Below the pieces are notes generated by a model that saw only the letters and a program-made list of their open reading frames with translations, was not told where the DNA came from and made no database searches. The translations under genes and the position numbers were made by a program. From contig NZ_CP133188.1 in the NCBI RefSeq assembly GCF_030913635.1, forward strand, positions 1,302,001-1,366,000: DNA of 64,000 bases, in the 5' to 3' direction. Below, piece by piece: positions 7,844 to 16,836 of this stretch. This DNA comes from Sedimentibacter sp. MB35-C1. GTDB taxonomy: Bacteria; Bacillota; Clostridia; Tissierellales; Sedimentibacteraceae. How positions within the stretch are numbered: position 1 is the stretch's first letter; every line of letters starts with the position of its first letter.

Positions 7844-8781
7844 TGGAATTATTAACAGAAATAGACGGACAAAAGTATGATATCAGTGAACTAGTAAGAG
7901 AAGTAACATATACCGACAAACTGAATGACGGTTGCAGTAAGCTTGAATTCTCCTATATTGATGATGAGCTGAAAATACAAAACGGAAGTATCGTAACATT
8001 TAAATATAACGATACAGGCATATTTTACGGTTATGTCTTCAAACACGGCAGAAACAGCAAAGGAGAAATATCTGTTACTGCATATGACCAGCTCCGATAT
8101 TGTAAGGCTAAAGATTCAATAATAATTAAAAATAACACTATAGCGGATTTAGTTAAGAAGATGTGTTTGTATTTTGAATTGAAAACAGGTAATTTGTCTG
8201 ATACAAGTTATATTCTTGCCACAAGTGCTCAGGATGATAAAACATGGCTGGATATAATCTATGACGGTATAAAAGATACATTGGCCAATAAAGGAGAATG
8301 GTATTCGCTGAGGGATGAATTCGGCAAAATTTCTTTGCGTAAAATCACGGAACTTAAACTTAATCTTGTATTGGGAGATGAAAGTCTATGTTATGACTAC
8401 AGCTTCGAAAAGTCCATAGAAGATAGCTTTTATAATCAAATAAAGCTTGTAAGTGATAATGAATCATCAGGAAAGAGAGATTTATATATTGCAAAGGATG
8501 AAAATTCAATTGATAAGTTCGGAATGTTGCAGTATTTTGAAGTCCTTGACAAGAATTTAAACCCATCCCAGGCAAGATCGAAGGCAGACATGTTTCTTCA
8601 ATTATACAACAAGGAAGTCGAATCATTAAGCCTAGAATGCTTGGGCGATACAAGAGTCAGAGCAGGAAGTAGTTTTTATGGCAGAATTGAAGATATAGAG
8701 CTTGACAAAAGCATGATAGTTCAATCTGTTACCCATAAATTTCTTCCTGTTCATACAATGTCGTTAGAGGTGTTTATATGA
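7840..8781 (+). CDS. xkdQ: Baseplate hub protein (XkdQ, gpD-like)
   Basis: This 313-residue protein corresponds to XkdQ, the structural hub related to phage T4 gp27/P2 gpD. The N-terminal half has repeated short beta strands (DISELVREVTYTDKLNDGCS; GSIVTFKYNDTGIFYGYVF). The C-terminal part contains LSLECLGDTRVRAGSSFYGR, the conserved strand that ends hub domains. Its start overlaps the previous stop (ATGATG at 7840), with a second possible ATG at 7843. It connects the tube to the spike and the wedge proteins encoded next. Confidence 0.88.
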   Translation: MMELLTEIDGQKYDISELVREVTYTDKLNDGCSKLEFSYIDDELKIQNGSIVTFKYNDTGIFYGYVFKHGRNSKGEISVTAYDQLRYCKAKDSIIIKNNTIADLVKKMCLYFELKTGNLSDTSYILATSAQDDKTWLDIIYDGIKDTLANKGEWYSLRDEFGKISLRKITELKLNLVLGDESLCYDYSFEKSIEDSFYNQIKLVSDNESSGKRDLYIAKDENSIDKFGMLQYFEVLDKNLNPSQARSKADMFLQLYNKEVESLSLECLGDTRVRAGSSFYGRIEDIELDKSMIVQSVTHKFLPVHTMSLEVFI

Positions 8782-9011
8782 TTAATGAAATAAAAACAAT
8801 TGTTCAAAATTATCTTAGCAATGCAAAGCTATGCAGCCTGATGGTCGGAACAGTGTCATCCGGCGGAATTAAAATAAGTGATAAGCTTATTATTCCGAAT
8901 GAGTTAGTAGTGGGGAACCTAAAAGGCTCCTTAACTGCCGGCCGCAAGGTAAGATTGCTGAGAAATCACGGCGGCCAGCAGTTCTATATTCTGGAGGTGA
9001 TAGAAGAGTGA
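8778..9011 (+). CDS. xkdR: DUF2577-type baseplate protein (XkdR)
   Basis: This 77-residue protein is in the XkdR position and has the family pattern: a helical start, then an SH3/OB-like barrel ending DKLIIPNELVVGNLKGSLTAG and KVRLLRNHGGQQFYILEVI. It is shorter than usual members (about 100 residues). It probably forms part of the central spike or hub. It overlaps both neighbours by four bases. Confidence 0.82.
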   Translation: MINEIKTIVQNYLSNAKLCSLMVGTVSSGGIKISDKLIIPNELVVGNLKGSLTAGRKVRLLRNHGGQQFYILEVIEE

Positions 9012-9403
9012 TACCAAGAGGAAAAATCGATGCAGATGCAAAAGTTACAGAGGAAGTCAAAACAACCCGGACATATAAAATGTCACAGGCAAGTATTCAA
9101 GGATTTACGGACGGATTGAAAGCTCTCGAGCAGGCTATATATAAGGTGCTTAATACGGAAAAGTATGAGTATCCCATATATAGCTTTTATTATGGGATTG
9201 AGCTGGAAAGTCTCATTGGCAAGGATAAAAATTATGTAAAAACTGAGTTGAAGAGGCGAATTCGAGAATGCCTGCTCCGGGATGAAAGAATTACAGAAGT
9301 TGATAATTTTCAATTTACGGAAGACGAAGATATATTGAATTGCACCTTTGATGTACATAGCACTTACGGCAATTTGACCGTATCAAGGGAGGTGAATATT
9401 TAA
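9008..9403 (+). CDS. xkdS: DUF2634 baseplate wedge protein (XkdS, gp25-like)
   Basis: This 131-residue protein starts at GTG, overlapping the previous stop, with AGGTGATAG as ribosome site. It has a segment equivalent to the gp25/lysozyme-like wedge fold: YKVLNTEKYEYPIYSFYYGI, then LKRRIRECLLRDERI and the last strands LNCTFDVHSTYGNLTVSREV. The 3' end is repeated at 13390-13432 in front of the second baseplate-J gene, which shows that this junction took part in a duplication. Confidence 0.88.
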   Translation: MIPRGKIDADAKVTEEVKTTRTYKMSQASIQGFTDGLKALEQAIYKVLNTEKYEYPIYSFYYGIELESLIGKDKNYVKTELKRRIRECLLRDERITEVDNFQFTEDEDILNCTFDVHSTYGNLTVSREVNI

Positions 9404-10443
9404 TGTTTGAGGATATGACATATGAATATATTCTGGCTGATATGCTCTGCAGGGTTACAAGCGATGTAGATAAGAGGGAAGGTTCCGTTATTTATGATGC
9501 TGTTGCTCCTTGTGCGTATCAATTGGCACAAGCTTATTTCAATTTAAATAATTATATTGATTTGTTTTATGTAGATACCTCTATGGACGAATATCTGGAC
9601 AGGAAAGCTGCCGACTACGGAATTACTAGAAAGGCTGCCTCCTATGCTGTAAGACGGGTTGAAGCTACAGGGGCAATAGACGTGGGAACAAGATGGGGGA
9701 TAGGAGAAACTACGTATAAAATCATAGAAGTACTAGGTAATGATATATATAGTGCTGTATGTGAGCAGCCGGGAGAAATAGGAAATGCGTACAATGGAGT
9801 GATGGAAAATATTGATAACATAAACGGAGTTACAGCTGTTCTGACAGATATAATTGCAGCAGGAAATAATGAGGAGAGCGATGACAGCTTAAGAAACAGA
9901 ATTAAACAATATCTGACTATTCCTTATCAGAATGGAAATACAGCTCAATACCTTAAGTGGGCTACAGATTTTGAAGGTATCGGCACTGCGAAGGTATTTC
10001 CCCTCTGGGCAGGCGGAAACACTTTGAAAATTGCGATAACAAATGGCCAATATCTCCCGGCAGAGACTTCATTAACAGAAAAATTCCAGAAATACATGGA
10101 CCCTGGCTGCACAGGTTTAGGAAATGGAGCTGCTCCGGTTGGGTGCAAGGTGGTTGTTACCGGGGGAACTCAGTTAAATATATCAGTATCAGGCTCAATT
10201 GTATTAGCAGAAGGATATTCAGAAGCAGAGGGGGCGGCAGGCGCAATAGCAGATTACCTGGCTTCAATTACATATGCCAAATCAAGTGTAAGCTATATGA
10301 AGATAGGAAGTTTTTTATTAGATTGTCCCAGTATAGCAGATTTAAGTAATTTAACAATAAACGAAGGCATAACTGATATCCCTATGGCAGGTGATGAAAT
10401 CCCTGTTTTAAACAGCCTCAACCTGGTGGTGGCAGAAGTATGA
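9403..10443 (+). CDS. xkdT: Baseplate J-like protein, copy 1 (XkdT)
   Basis: This 346-residue protein is the wedge protein that builds the baseplate ring. It contains the typical start MFEDMTYEYILADMLCRVTS, the DKREGSVIYDAVAPCAYQLA motif and the central RNRIKQYLTIPYQNGNTAQY segment of the Baseplate_J family. It shares its first 100 residues and overall order with the protein at 13433, while the C-terminal halves diverge. Ribosome site GGGAGGTGA. The overlap with the next gene (ATGA) marks coupling. Confidence 0.9.
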   Translation: MFEDMTYEYILADMLCRVTSDVDKREGSVIYDAVAPCAYQLAQAYFNLNNYIDLFYVDTSMDEYLDRKAADYGITRKAASYAVRRVEATGAIDVGTRWGIGETTYKIIEVLGNDIYSAVCEQPGEIGNAYNGVMENIDNINGVTAVLTDIIAAGNNEESDDSLRNRIKQYLTIPYQNGNTAQYLKWATDFEGIGTAKVFPLWAGGNTLKIAITNGQYLPAETSLTEKFQKYMDPGCTGLGNGAAPVGCKVVVTGGTQLNISVSGSIVLAEGYSEAEGAAGAIADYLASITYAKSSVSYMKIGSFLLDCPSIADLSNLTINEGITDIPMAGDEIPVLNSLNLVVAEV

Positions 10444-11231
10444 TCGATTATATTAAATATACCATAGACGGAGTTACATACAGCCTCACTAATAACGGCG
10501 ACAATACCTGGAGCAGAGAAGAAACAGCTCCAAGCGTAGCAGGCAATTATCTTTTGACATTGATTATAAGTGAAAACGGAATTGTCACTGTAATCAATAG
10601 TTCAAATGACCTGTATGAAACTTATTTGAATGTAATAATGGAAGCAGAAAGAGTAGCCTGTCTTGAAAAATATGTTCCGGATTTTATGGCTGGAACAAAG
10701 CAGTTCAGAACCATATTTGATATTGAAAATGAAAGTCTTGACGACTTATATTTTCAAATTAAAAAGATAAAATCTGATGCATTCATTACAACTGCATCTA
10801 ATGATGCAATTGTCAGGCTTGAAGATTTTATGAGTATTAAAGGACTGGGCACACTTGAGCAAAGGAAAAGCTATTTAATTTCCATGCTCCAGAAAGGAAA
10901 CAAGCTTAGTGAAAACAGCATAAAAAATACAACTAATGCAATAACAGGAAGTAACTGTATAGTTACTTTCTTTGGATCTGACGAATCAAGCAACCCTGTC
11001 CCAGGCTACGGACTGCTAAGGGTCCAGGTTCTGAGTCCGGACAATAGTAAGGATTACCGTTATGAAGATATTTTCAGGGCTTTAAAGCCTTTAGTTCCCG
11101 GACATATTAAACTGTTGGTTATAAAGTACTTTTCTCTTTGGGCAGATGTAAAGAACAATTTTGCTGACTGGAATGCCGTAGCTTCCATGAACGACTGGGA
11201 ATCGGTCAAAAGCTATATCCCTCCGCAATAA
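10440..11231 (+). CDS. xkdU: Tail protein I-like (XkdU/DUF2313) with added N-terminal domain
   Basis: This 263-residue protein connects the baseplate to the fibre. The part from about residue 65 on (LYETYLNVIMEAERVACLEK...) follows the P2 gpI/XkdU pattern and ends with the LKPLVPGHIKLLVI strand. The first 65 residues (YIKYTIDGVTYSLTNNGDNT) look like a small Ig-like or carbohydrate-binding module not found in the second copy at 14453. The tail is Trp-rich (FADWNAVASMNDWESV), probably the fibre attachment site. Confidence 0.8.
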   Translation: MIDYIKYTIDGVTYSLTNNGDNTWSREETAPSVAGNYLLTLIISENGIVTVINSSNDLYETYLNVIMEAERVACLEKYVPDFMAGTKQFRTIFDIENESLDDLYFQIKKIKSDAFITTASNDAIVRLEDFMSIKGLGTLEQRKSYLISMLQKGNKLSENSIKNTTNAITGSNCIVTFFGSDESSNPVPGYGLLRVQVLSPDNSKDYRYEDIFRALKPLVPGHIKLLVIKYFSLWADVKNNFADWNAVASMNDWESVKSYIPPQ

Positions 11232-11242
11232 GGGAGGCAATA

Positions 11243-11323
11243 ATGATAATAAGAATAGAAAAATCAAAAACAAGGATAGTTGATACGGTAGTATCTATGA
11301 TTAGCGATAACCATAATACATAA
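11243..11323 (+). CDS. Possible 26-residue protein
   Basis: A short frame starts 7 bases after a GGGAGG site at 11232 and reads MIIRIEKSKTRIVDTVVSMI up to TAA at 11321. The spacing is normal and it lies inside the operon, but nothing else supports it. It could be a remnant of a longer gene. Confidence 0.35.
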   Translation: MIIRIEKSKTRIVDTVVSMISDNHNT

Positions 11324-11392
11324 AACATGGTTAATGTAGGATAAAACTACGTTATTACCGTTGATATATTAGATTAAGGAGTGTGATAGAAA

Positions 11393-12364
11393 ATGAAACA
11401 AACAACAAATTATAATCTTGTAAAACCGGAGCTAACCGATAGCCCACCCGACATAACAGTCATGAACCCAAACTGGGATAAGATTGATGAAAGATTGAAA
11501 GAAATTGAGGAAGAAAATGATAATTTGGATGCCTACAAAGCAGATTTAGTAGATGGGAAAGTGCCTAAAGAACAGCTTCCGGAGATGAATTATTTATCAT
11601 CCACTGGTGATGGTAAGGATGTTACAGTCACATTTACCGAATCTGGTTCAAGAATAAATATTAATACAACGGAAAAGCTATCTGTTTTATTTGGCAAAAT
11701 AAAAAAATATTTCACAGATTTAAAAACAGTAGCGTTTACAGGTAGTTATACAGATTTAAGCAATAAACCTACTTCATTGCCAGCTGACGGTGGTACATCT
11801 GCGGCATGCAGTGGCAATTCGGCAACAGCAACAAAGTTGCAAATAGCAAGGCAAATAAACGGAGTCGCATTTGACGGAACTGCAAATATAACCATAGCAG
11901 ACGATACTAAAGCACCAAAATCTCATGCAAGCACTGGAACAACTTATGGTGTTGGAACTACGTCTAATTACGGTCATGTAAAGACGATAAACAGTTTAAC
12001 CCAATCAAGTCATGCAAATGGTACTGCATTAAGTGCTTATCAAGGTAAAGTGTTGAAAGACCTTGTTGATGCAAAACCTGATGTTGTAACTGGAGTATAC
12101 GCAGGTGATGGCACATCTTCAAGAAATATAACTTTAGGCTTTCAACCAAAAGCAGTGTTTTTATCGAGGTTTGGTTCTGTTATGGGTGAAAATAGAGCAG
12201 GCAATTTACTAGGGGGGTTGGCACTTAGTAGCTACCCTACCACACTTCAAGATAGGGATGCACTTACTATAACAAGTACAGGCTATACTGTAGTTAATAA
12301 TATTAATTACGATATTTTGCTAAATTCGTCAGGTAATACTTATTATTACACGGCTATTAAATAA
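11393..12364 (+). CDS. Tail fibre / receptor-binding protein, copy 1
   Basis: This 323-residue protein has the conserved clostridial fibre start: NYNLVKPELTDSPPDITVMN at residues 5-24, then a short coiled coil (DERLKEIEEENDNLDAYK) for trimer formation. The middle contains TGSYTDLSNKPTSLP, a motif common in collar repeats of phage fibres, and a Ser/Thr/Gly-rich shaft. The last 100 residues form the likely receptor-binding tip. The start region is related to the second fibre only in general shape. Ribosome site AAGGAGTGTGA. Confidence 0.82.
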   Translation: MKQTTNYNLVKPELTDSPPDITVMNPNWDKIDERLKEIEEENDNLDAYKADLVDGKVPKEQLPEMNYLSSTGDGKDVTVTFTESGSRININTTEKLSVLFGKIKKYFTDLKTVAFTGSYTDLSNKPTSLPADGGTSAACSGNSATATKLQIARQINGVAFDGTANITIADDTKAPKSHASTGTTYGVGTTSNYGHVKTINSLTQSSHANGTALSAYQGKVLKDLVDAKPDVVTGVYAGDGTSSRNITLGFQPKAVFLSRFGSVMGENRAGNLLGGLALSSYPTTLQDRDALTITSTGYTVVNNINYDILLNSSGNTYYYTAIK

Positions 12365-12382
12365 CGTAGGAGGTTGTTAAAG

Positions 12383-12955
12383 TTGATTATTTATAAAAAG
12401 ACTAAGGGTTTTGAACAGCGTTCAGATAAACCAAATGAAAATTGGGCAGATGAAGATTGTTTTGTTGTTGAAGACAATTCAGAATTGGCAGGTAAAATTA
12501 TACAAGCATACCCATATTATGAATTTATAACAGATAGTAAAGGAAATTTAATCGACGTTGAAGTTTTAGACAATCCTAATATACTAACAAATTCAAAGGA
12601 GGTTAAGATAGCACAGTCAAAACAACAGCTTGCTGAATTTTTGCAACAAAATCCATTGCAGTTCACAGATGGAAAGCTTTATTCAGTTACGGAAGAAAAA
12701 CAAACATTATTGGCAAATGCTATTCAAGTGTATCAAATGAAAGTTCAAGCAGGGCTTCTTGCCACGTTAAAGTGGAATGCAACAGGTGAAGAATGTACCG
12801 AATGGACGCTTGAAGAACTGTCCACATTGGCACTGGCAATTGCAGAATATGTTGAACCTTTGGTTGCCCACCAACAATCATTGGAAGTTCAAATTAGAAA
12901 TGCCACTACTTTGGAAGAACTGGAAGGAATTGAAATCAATTATGAAATGGTTTAA
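12383..12955 (+). CDS. Fibre-associated DUF4376-like protein
   Basis: I start this gene at TTG 12383 because the TAGGAGG site (12367-12373) leaves no spacing for the TTG at 12374. The 190-residue product has a C-terminal helical domain (EKQTLLANAIQVYQMKVQAG ... LEVQIRNATTLEELEGIEIN) of the type found in fibre accessory and assembly proteins with a DUF4376 domain. It lies directly after the fibre and probably helps fold or attach it. The next gene starts inside its last 14 bases. Confidence 0.6.
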   Translation: MIIYKKTKGFEQRSDKPNENWADEDCFVVEDNSELAGKIIQAYPYYEFITDSKGNLIDVEVLDNPNILTNSKEVKIAQSKQQLAEFLQQNPLQFTDGKLYSVTEEKQTLLANAIQVYQMKVQAGLLATLKWNATGEECTEWTLEELSTLALAIAEYVEPLVAHQQSLEVQIRNATTLEELEGIEINYEMV

Positions 12956-13355
12956 GGGTTTAATTCTGTTCTTGATTGGTGGGGGTGCTTATTACACAAT
13001 TGAAATTCTATGGCGAGGGCATTCCCACTTGACTATGTTTGTACTTGGTGGTGTGTGTTTTATTCTGATTGGTTTAATTAATGAAAAATTTTCATGGAAA
13101 ACAAAACTATGGAAACAACAGCTAATTGCAACAAGTATTGTAACAACTTTGGAATTTGCTTCAGGGGTGATTTTAAACTTATTATTAGGCTTAAACATTT
13201 GGAATTATAGCAACTTACCATTTAACTTATTTGGACAAGTTTGCTTACAATATACAATCTTATGGTTTTTTCTGTCATTTGGGGCAATTGTCTTGGATGA
13301 TTATATCAGACACTGGTTTTTGGGGGAAGAAAAACCACGTTATAAACTAATATAG
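12942..13355 (+). CDS. PF06541-like four-helix membrane protein, copy 1
   Basis: This 137-residue protein has about four membrane segments and ends in the motif LDDYIRHWFLGEEKPRYKLI. It resembles the putative ABC-transporter type IV (PF06541/CmpB) family. The true start is ATG 12942, overlapping the fibre-associated gene; the frame is open further upstream but in the region coding for that gene. A second copy lies at 16946 and is clearly related along its length. Its job in a tail locus is unknown. A role in lysis or membrane targeting is possible. Confidence 0.68.
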   Translation: MKWFKGLILFLIGGGAYYTIEILWRGHSHLTMFVLGGVCFILIGLINEKFSWKTKLWKQQLIATSIVTTLEFASGVILNLLLGLNIWNYSNLPFNLFGQVCLQYTILWFFLSFGAIVLDDYIRHWFLGEEKPRYKLI

Positions 13356-13432
13356 GCAACAAAAGAAAAATTTGGCGTCTTGAAAGAATTCCTTTACGGC
13401 AATTTAACTGTAACAAGGGAGGTGAATATTTA
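13356..13432 (+). repeat. Duplication junction with xkdS 3' remnant
   Basis: Right after the membrane protein stop lies AGGCAACAAAAGAAAAATTT, which recurs after the small gene ending at 16836. It is followed at 13390-13432 by a copy of the last 14 codons of xkdS (TTTACGGCAATTTAACTG then GGGAGGTGAATATTTAA). This remnant has no coding role and marks a tandem duplication or module insertion. Confidence 0.85.
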
Positions 13433-14452
13433 ATGTTTGAGAATATGACATATGAATATATTTTGGGCGATATGCTCGGAAAAGTTACAAGTGACGTGGA
13501 TAAGCGTGAGGGGTCTGTTATATATGATGCCCTTGCTCCTTGTGCATACCAGATTGCACAAACTTATTTTTATCTTAATAATTTTATTGATTTGGTAAGC
13601 GGAGATACTGCTGTAGGGAAATATTTGGACAGGGTGGTTGCGGATTATGGTATCAGCAGGAAATCTGCAAGCTATGCTGTAAGGCAGGTGGAAACGACAG
13701 GAGAAGTCACTGTCGGAACAAGATGGGGATTGGAAGATACAACCTATGTTATTACAGAATCAGTTTCAACAAATATTTATAAGGCTAGGTGTGAACAGTT
13801 GGGAACGGTAGGTAATCAATATACCGGCACGCTTGAAAATATTGATAATGTGGCGGGAATTACAGCTTCATTAACAGGAATAATTGCTTCAGGATCAGAT
13901 GAGGAAACAGATGAGAATCTGCGTGAAAGATTCTATGCTCAGATACAATCGCCGAGTACATCCGGCAATGCTTATAATTATAAAATGTGGGCTCTGGAAG
14001 TACCGGGCGTGGGGGATGCCAAAATATTTCCCCTATGGAACGGGCCGGGAACGGTTAAGGTGCTTGTTATAGACGGCGATATGTGCATAGATACTTCATT
14101 GCCGTCAAAGGTGAAGTCACACATTGAATCTGTCAGACCGATTGGGGCATCAGTTACAGTTTCAAACCCTTCGGTTCTGACCATTGATGTTGCCGCGAAT
14201 GTTGTGCTGGACAGAACTAAGACAATGAATGATGTGCAGTCAGCGTTTGACAGTTCATTAGCTGAGTATCTAAAGGATACGGCATTTAAAATCTACAATA
14301 TTAGCTATGCTAAAATAGGAAGCATTCTGCTTTCGACAGAGGGAGTTCGTGATTATGATTCGCTGCTTGTGAATTCCGGTGTTACAAATATAGAATTAGA
14401 CGATGAAGAAGTACCTGTTGCCGGAGCTGTTACACTGACGGAGGTGATGTAA
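13433..14452 (+). CDS. xkdT: Baseplate J-like protein, copy 2
   Basis: This 339-residue protein has the same start (MFENMTYEYILGDMLGKVTS), DKREGSVIYDALAPCAYQIA motif and domain order as the copy at 9403, with many synonymous and amino-acid differences. The C-terminal half is more divergent, as expected if it contacts a different gpI/fibre set. It has the identical ribosome site GGGAGGTGAATATTTA because that sequence was duplicated with it. Both copies are full length, so both may be used, or one may be held in reserve. Confidence 0.9.
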   Translation: MFENMTYEYILGDMLGKVTSDVDKREGSVIYDALAPCAYQIAQTYFYLNNFIDLVSGDTAVGKYLDRVVADYGISRKSASYAVRQVETTGEVTVGTRWGLEDTTYVITESVSTNIYKARCEQLGTVGNQYTGTLENIDNVAGITASLTGIIASGSDEETDENLRERFYAQIQSPSTSGNAYNYKMWALEVPGVGDAKIFPLWNGPGTVKVLVIDGDMCIDTSLPSKVKSHIESVRPIGASVTVSNPSVLTIDVAANVVLDRTKTMNDVQSAFDSSLAEYLKDTAFKIYNISYAKIGSILLSTEGVRDYDSLLVNSGVTNIELDDEEVPVAGAVTLTEVM

Positions 14453-15004
14453 TTGAATCTTATGACATTATTGCCTGACTATTATAAAGGCAATGTGACT
14501 ATGGAAGAGCTGCAGAACATTTTGGGCAAGAATATAAATGATCTTGAAGACAGCCTAAATGAAACAATTAACCAGTGCTTTGTCAATACTGCATCCGCTT
14601 TACTGTCAAGATATGAAAAAATATATGGCATACAGGTGGATGTGAATAAGTCTGATGATTTCCGAAGAGAGCGCATAAGAGCAAAAATACAGGGAACCGG
14701 AACAGTAACTAAGCAAATGATAGCCAGTGCGGCAGCTGCATACAGCAACGGCGAGGTCGAAGTAATTGAAAACCCTAAAAGCTACAGCTTTATAATCAAA
14801 TTTACAGGTGCAAAGGGAATCCCGGCAAACATATCAGATCTGGCAATTACTATTGAGGAAATCAAGCCGGCGCATTTGACGTTTTCATTTGAATATACAT
14901 GGATAACATGGAATGAGTTTGATAATTACAACAAAACGTTTGATGAGTGGGATGAGTTGGATTTATCATGGGACGAATTTGAAACATACAGGGAGGTGGC
15001 ATAA
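14453..15004 (+). CDS. Tail protein I-like (YmfQ/DUF2313), copy 2
   Basis: This 183-residue protein starts at TTG 14453, directly after the J stop, with GGAGGTGA six bases upstream. The pattern LLPDYYKGNVTMEELQNIL, then YGIQVDVNKSDDFRRERIRA and IKPAHLTFSFEYTW, is typical of DUF2313 proteins. Unlike its counterpart at 10440 it lacks the Ig-like N-terminal part. The end is acidic and Trp-rich (WNEFDNYNKTFDEWDELDLS), a likely fibre contact. Confidence 0.87.
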   Translation: MNLMTLLPDYYKGNVTMEELQNILGKNINDLEDSLNETINQCFVNTASALLSRYEKIYGIQVDVNKSDDFRRERIRAKIQGTGTVTKQMIASAAAAYSNGEVEVIENPKSYSFIIKFTGAKGIPANISDLAITIEEIKPAHLTFSFEYTWITWNEFDNYNKTFDEWDELDLSWDEFETYREVA

Positions 15005-16290
15005 TGCCAAGTGAAATAAAAACAGAAAACTTGGGGCTCAATAAATGGGAAGGAAACGAGTATCCAAAAAGAACAGACTTTGTTAGTGACAATGAAATAA
15101 TAGACGAAGCAATAGGAAAATTAGAAAGTCTTAAAACAGAGAATAAGTCAAATTTAGTTGCAGCAGTTAATGAGGTTAGGGAACAAAATGATAATTTGAC
15201 AGCCTATGCAGTGGCAAGCGGAACAAATACCTATACAGCAACAATTGTAGGAATAACAGCATTAACAGAAGGTTTCAGTATTAAAATTAAGTTTACAAAA
15301 GCAAATACAGGAGCAAGTACTCTTAATATTAATAGCATTGGAGCAAAATCAATTTTAAAAGGAAATGGCAATGCTCTATCAAGTGGAAATATTAAAGCAG
15401 GTCAAATATGCAACCTTGTATATAATGGCTTAAATTTTCAATTATTGGGTGAAGGGGGTGAGTATGGAACAGCAACAGTCTCAGAAGTGTTGTCAGGAAA
15501 AACAATTGGGACAGATGATGGATTGGTCAATGGCACAATGCCCAATCGTGGAGCTGTAAATCAAAACCTTACAGCAGAGGCTCAAGAATATACAATTCCG
15601 CAGGGGTATCATAACGGTTTAGGTAAAATTAAAGCTGTTATAACAGGACTTGTAGCAAGTGTAATAAAAGCAGGAGTTACGGTTGGCGGTATACTTGGTA
15701 CATTTACAAATGATGCTACAGCAACAGCGGCTCAAATACTGAAAGATAAAATTGCTTATGTTAAAGGAAATAAAGTAGTAGGTACAATACTAAGTAAAGG
15801 AGCACAAACATATACACCTGGAACAACAAATCAGGTTATAAATGCAGGGCAATATTTATCAGGTGCTCAGACAATTCAAGGTAGTGCAAATTTTATAGAA
15901 AGCAATATAAAAGATGGGGTTAATATGTGGGGAAAGGTAGGAACTTTAAAACAAGTTAAAACATATTCACCATCAGATATAACAGTAGAAACACCTCATT
16001 ATAGTGATGAAATAGGAGCTACATCATTTATAGAAACTCCTGCAACTGTATTACTAAGCTTAATGAAAAAGGATACAAGATATATAAATTATTTAACTTT
16101 TGATGGAAATGGGAGTATTTTTTTAAAAGAGCTATCTTCTAATGGTAAAGTTATTGAAGTTATATTACCATATGTTTTTACGGTATCAAGTACATCAACT
16201 ATTTTTTTAATATTCAACCCTTATGGAAATACATTTACCATTCGTGATTCAAATGGAAACATTCTAAATGTTCAATTGTTTATAAATTAG
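15004..16290 (+). CDS. Tail fibre / receptor-binding protein, copy 2
   Basis: This 428-residue protein starts in the TAATG overlap. It shows the fibre N terminus (EIKTENLGLNKWEGNEYPKR), a coiled coil around NLVAAVNEVREQNDNLTAYA, a glycine/threonine-rich shaft with repeated DGLVNGTMPNRG-like turns, and a C-terminal tip rich in aromatic residues. It is not a simple copy of the fibre at 11393, so the two modules probably recognise different surface targets. Confidence 0.83.
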   Translation: MPSEIKTENLGLNKWEGNEYPKRTDFVSDNEIIDEAIGKLESLKTENKSNLVAAVNEVREQNDNLTAYAVASGTNTYTATIVGITALTEGFSIKIKFTKANTGASTLNINSIGAKSILKGNGNALSSGNIKAGQICNLVYNGLNFQLLGEGGEYGTATVSEVLSGKTIGTDDGLVNGTMPNRGAVNQNLTAEAQEYTIPQGYHNGLGKIKAVITGLVASVIKAGVTVGGILGTFTNDATATAAQILKDKIAYVKGNKVVGTILSKGAQTYTPGTTNQVINAGQYLSGAQTIQGSANFIESNIKDGVNMWGKVGTLKQVKTYSPSDITVETPHYSDEIGATSFIETPATVLLSLMKKDTRYINYLTFDGNGSIFLKELSSNGKVIEVILPYVFTVSSTSTIFLIFNPYGNTFTIRDSNGNILNVQLFIN

Positions 16291-16330
16291 AAAAAAAAAA
16301 TAATATTGATTAAGATAGGAGAAAATTAGG

Positions 16331-16690
16331 ATGCAAAAAGCAATAAATATTGAATGTAGTAATAAGAATGTAGTAAGAATTCTATCAATAGCGGAACCAG
16401 AAATAATCGAAAACAATCCTACAGGATTAGAATATTTTATCATAGAGGATTATGTCGAACCATTTGTATTAGACAATCCGCTAGCGATTAATTACCCAAT
16501 GTATGATAAAGTTAATAAAACTTTCAAGTGGGCGCAAATCCAATATCAAAACACAGCAACAGAAGAATTATTAGAAATAGAGAATTTAAAAATAGAAAAT
16601 ACGAATTTAAAAAATGAATTACAAGTAGCAAATGGAAACATAGATATGTTAACAGAAACATTAGCGGACATGATTGGAGGAGCTATCTAA
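16331..16690 (+). CDS. Fibre accessory protein with coiled coil
   Basis: This 119-residue protein begins MQKAINIECSNKNVVRILSI. It ends in a leucine-zipper-like helix (LLEIENLKIENTNLKNELQV, residues about 80-105) with leucine or isoleucine at heptad positions. It lies after the second fibre, as the DUF4376-like gene does after the first, so it is probably a fibre assembly or attachment protein. AGATAGGAGA provides the ribosome site. The family is not recognised. Confidence 0.6.
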   Translation: MQKAINIECSNKNVVRILSIAEPEIIENNPTGLEYFIIEDYVEPFVLDNPLAINYPMYDKVNKTFKWAQIQYQNTATEELLEIENLKIENTNLKNELQVANGNIDMLTETLADMIGGAI

Positions 16691-16836
16691 TGACTGATAT
16701 TCAAAAGAAAATATTAATAGCAGGAATTAAGATAAAACTAGCACGAGGTGAAGAGCTTGAAGATATTTTGATATCTTATGTTAAATTAAACGAAACAGAA
16801 AAGCAAGAAATAAGAGGGGCTTTAATAACGGCATAG
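16690..16836 (+). CDS. Small phage protein, 48 residues
   Basis: The start codon overlaps the previous stop (TAATG), with GATTGGAGG upstream. The product is a helical, charged protein that begins MTDIQKKILIAGIKIKLARG and has a loop ELEDILISYVKLNETEKQEI. Small proteins of this kind follow fibre genes in clostridial phages. The tight coupling supports it as a real gene. After its stop comes the 20-bp repeat AGGCAACAAAAGAAAAATTT. Confidence 0.65.
   Translation: MTDIQKKILIAGIKIKLARGEELEDILISYVKLNETEKQEIRGALITA

Noticed and set aside
12777-13355. 192-residue protein starting at 12777
   Set aside because: The first 55 codons lie in the frame opposite the fibre-associated gene; the related copy at 16946 shows that the protein starts at 12942.
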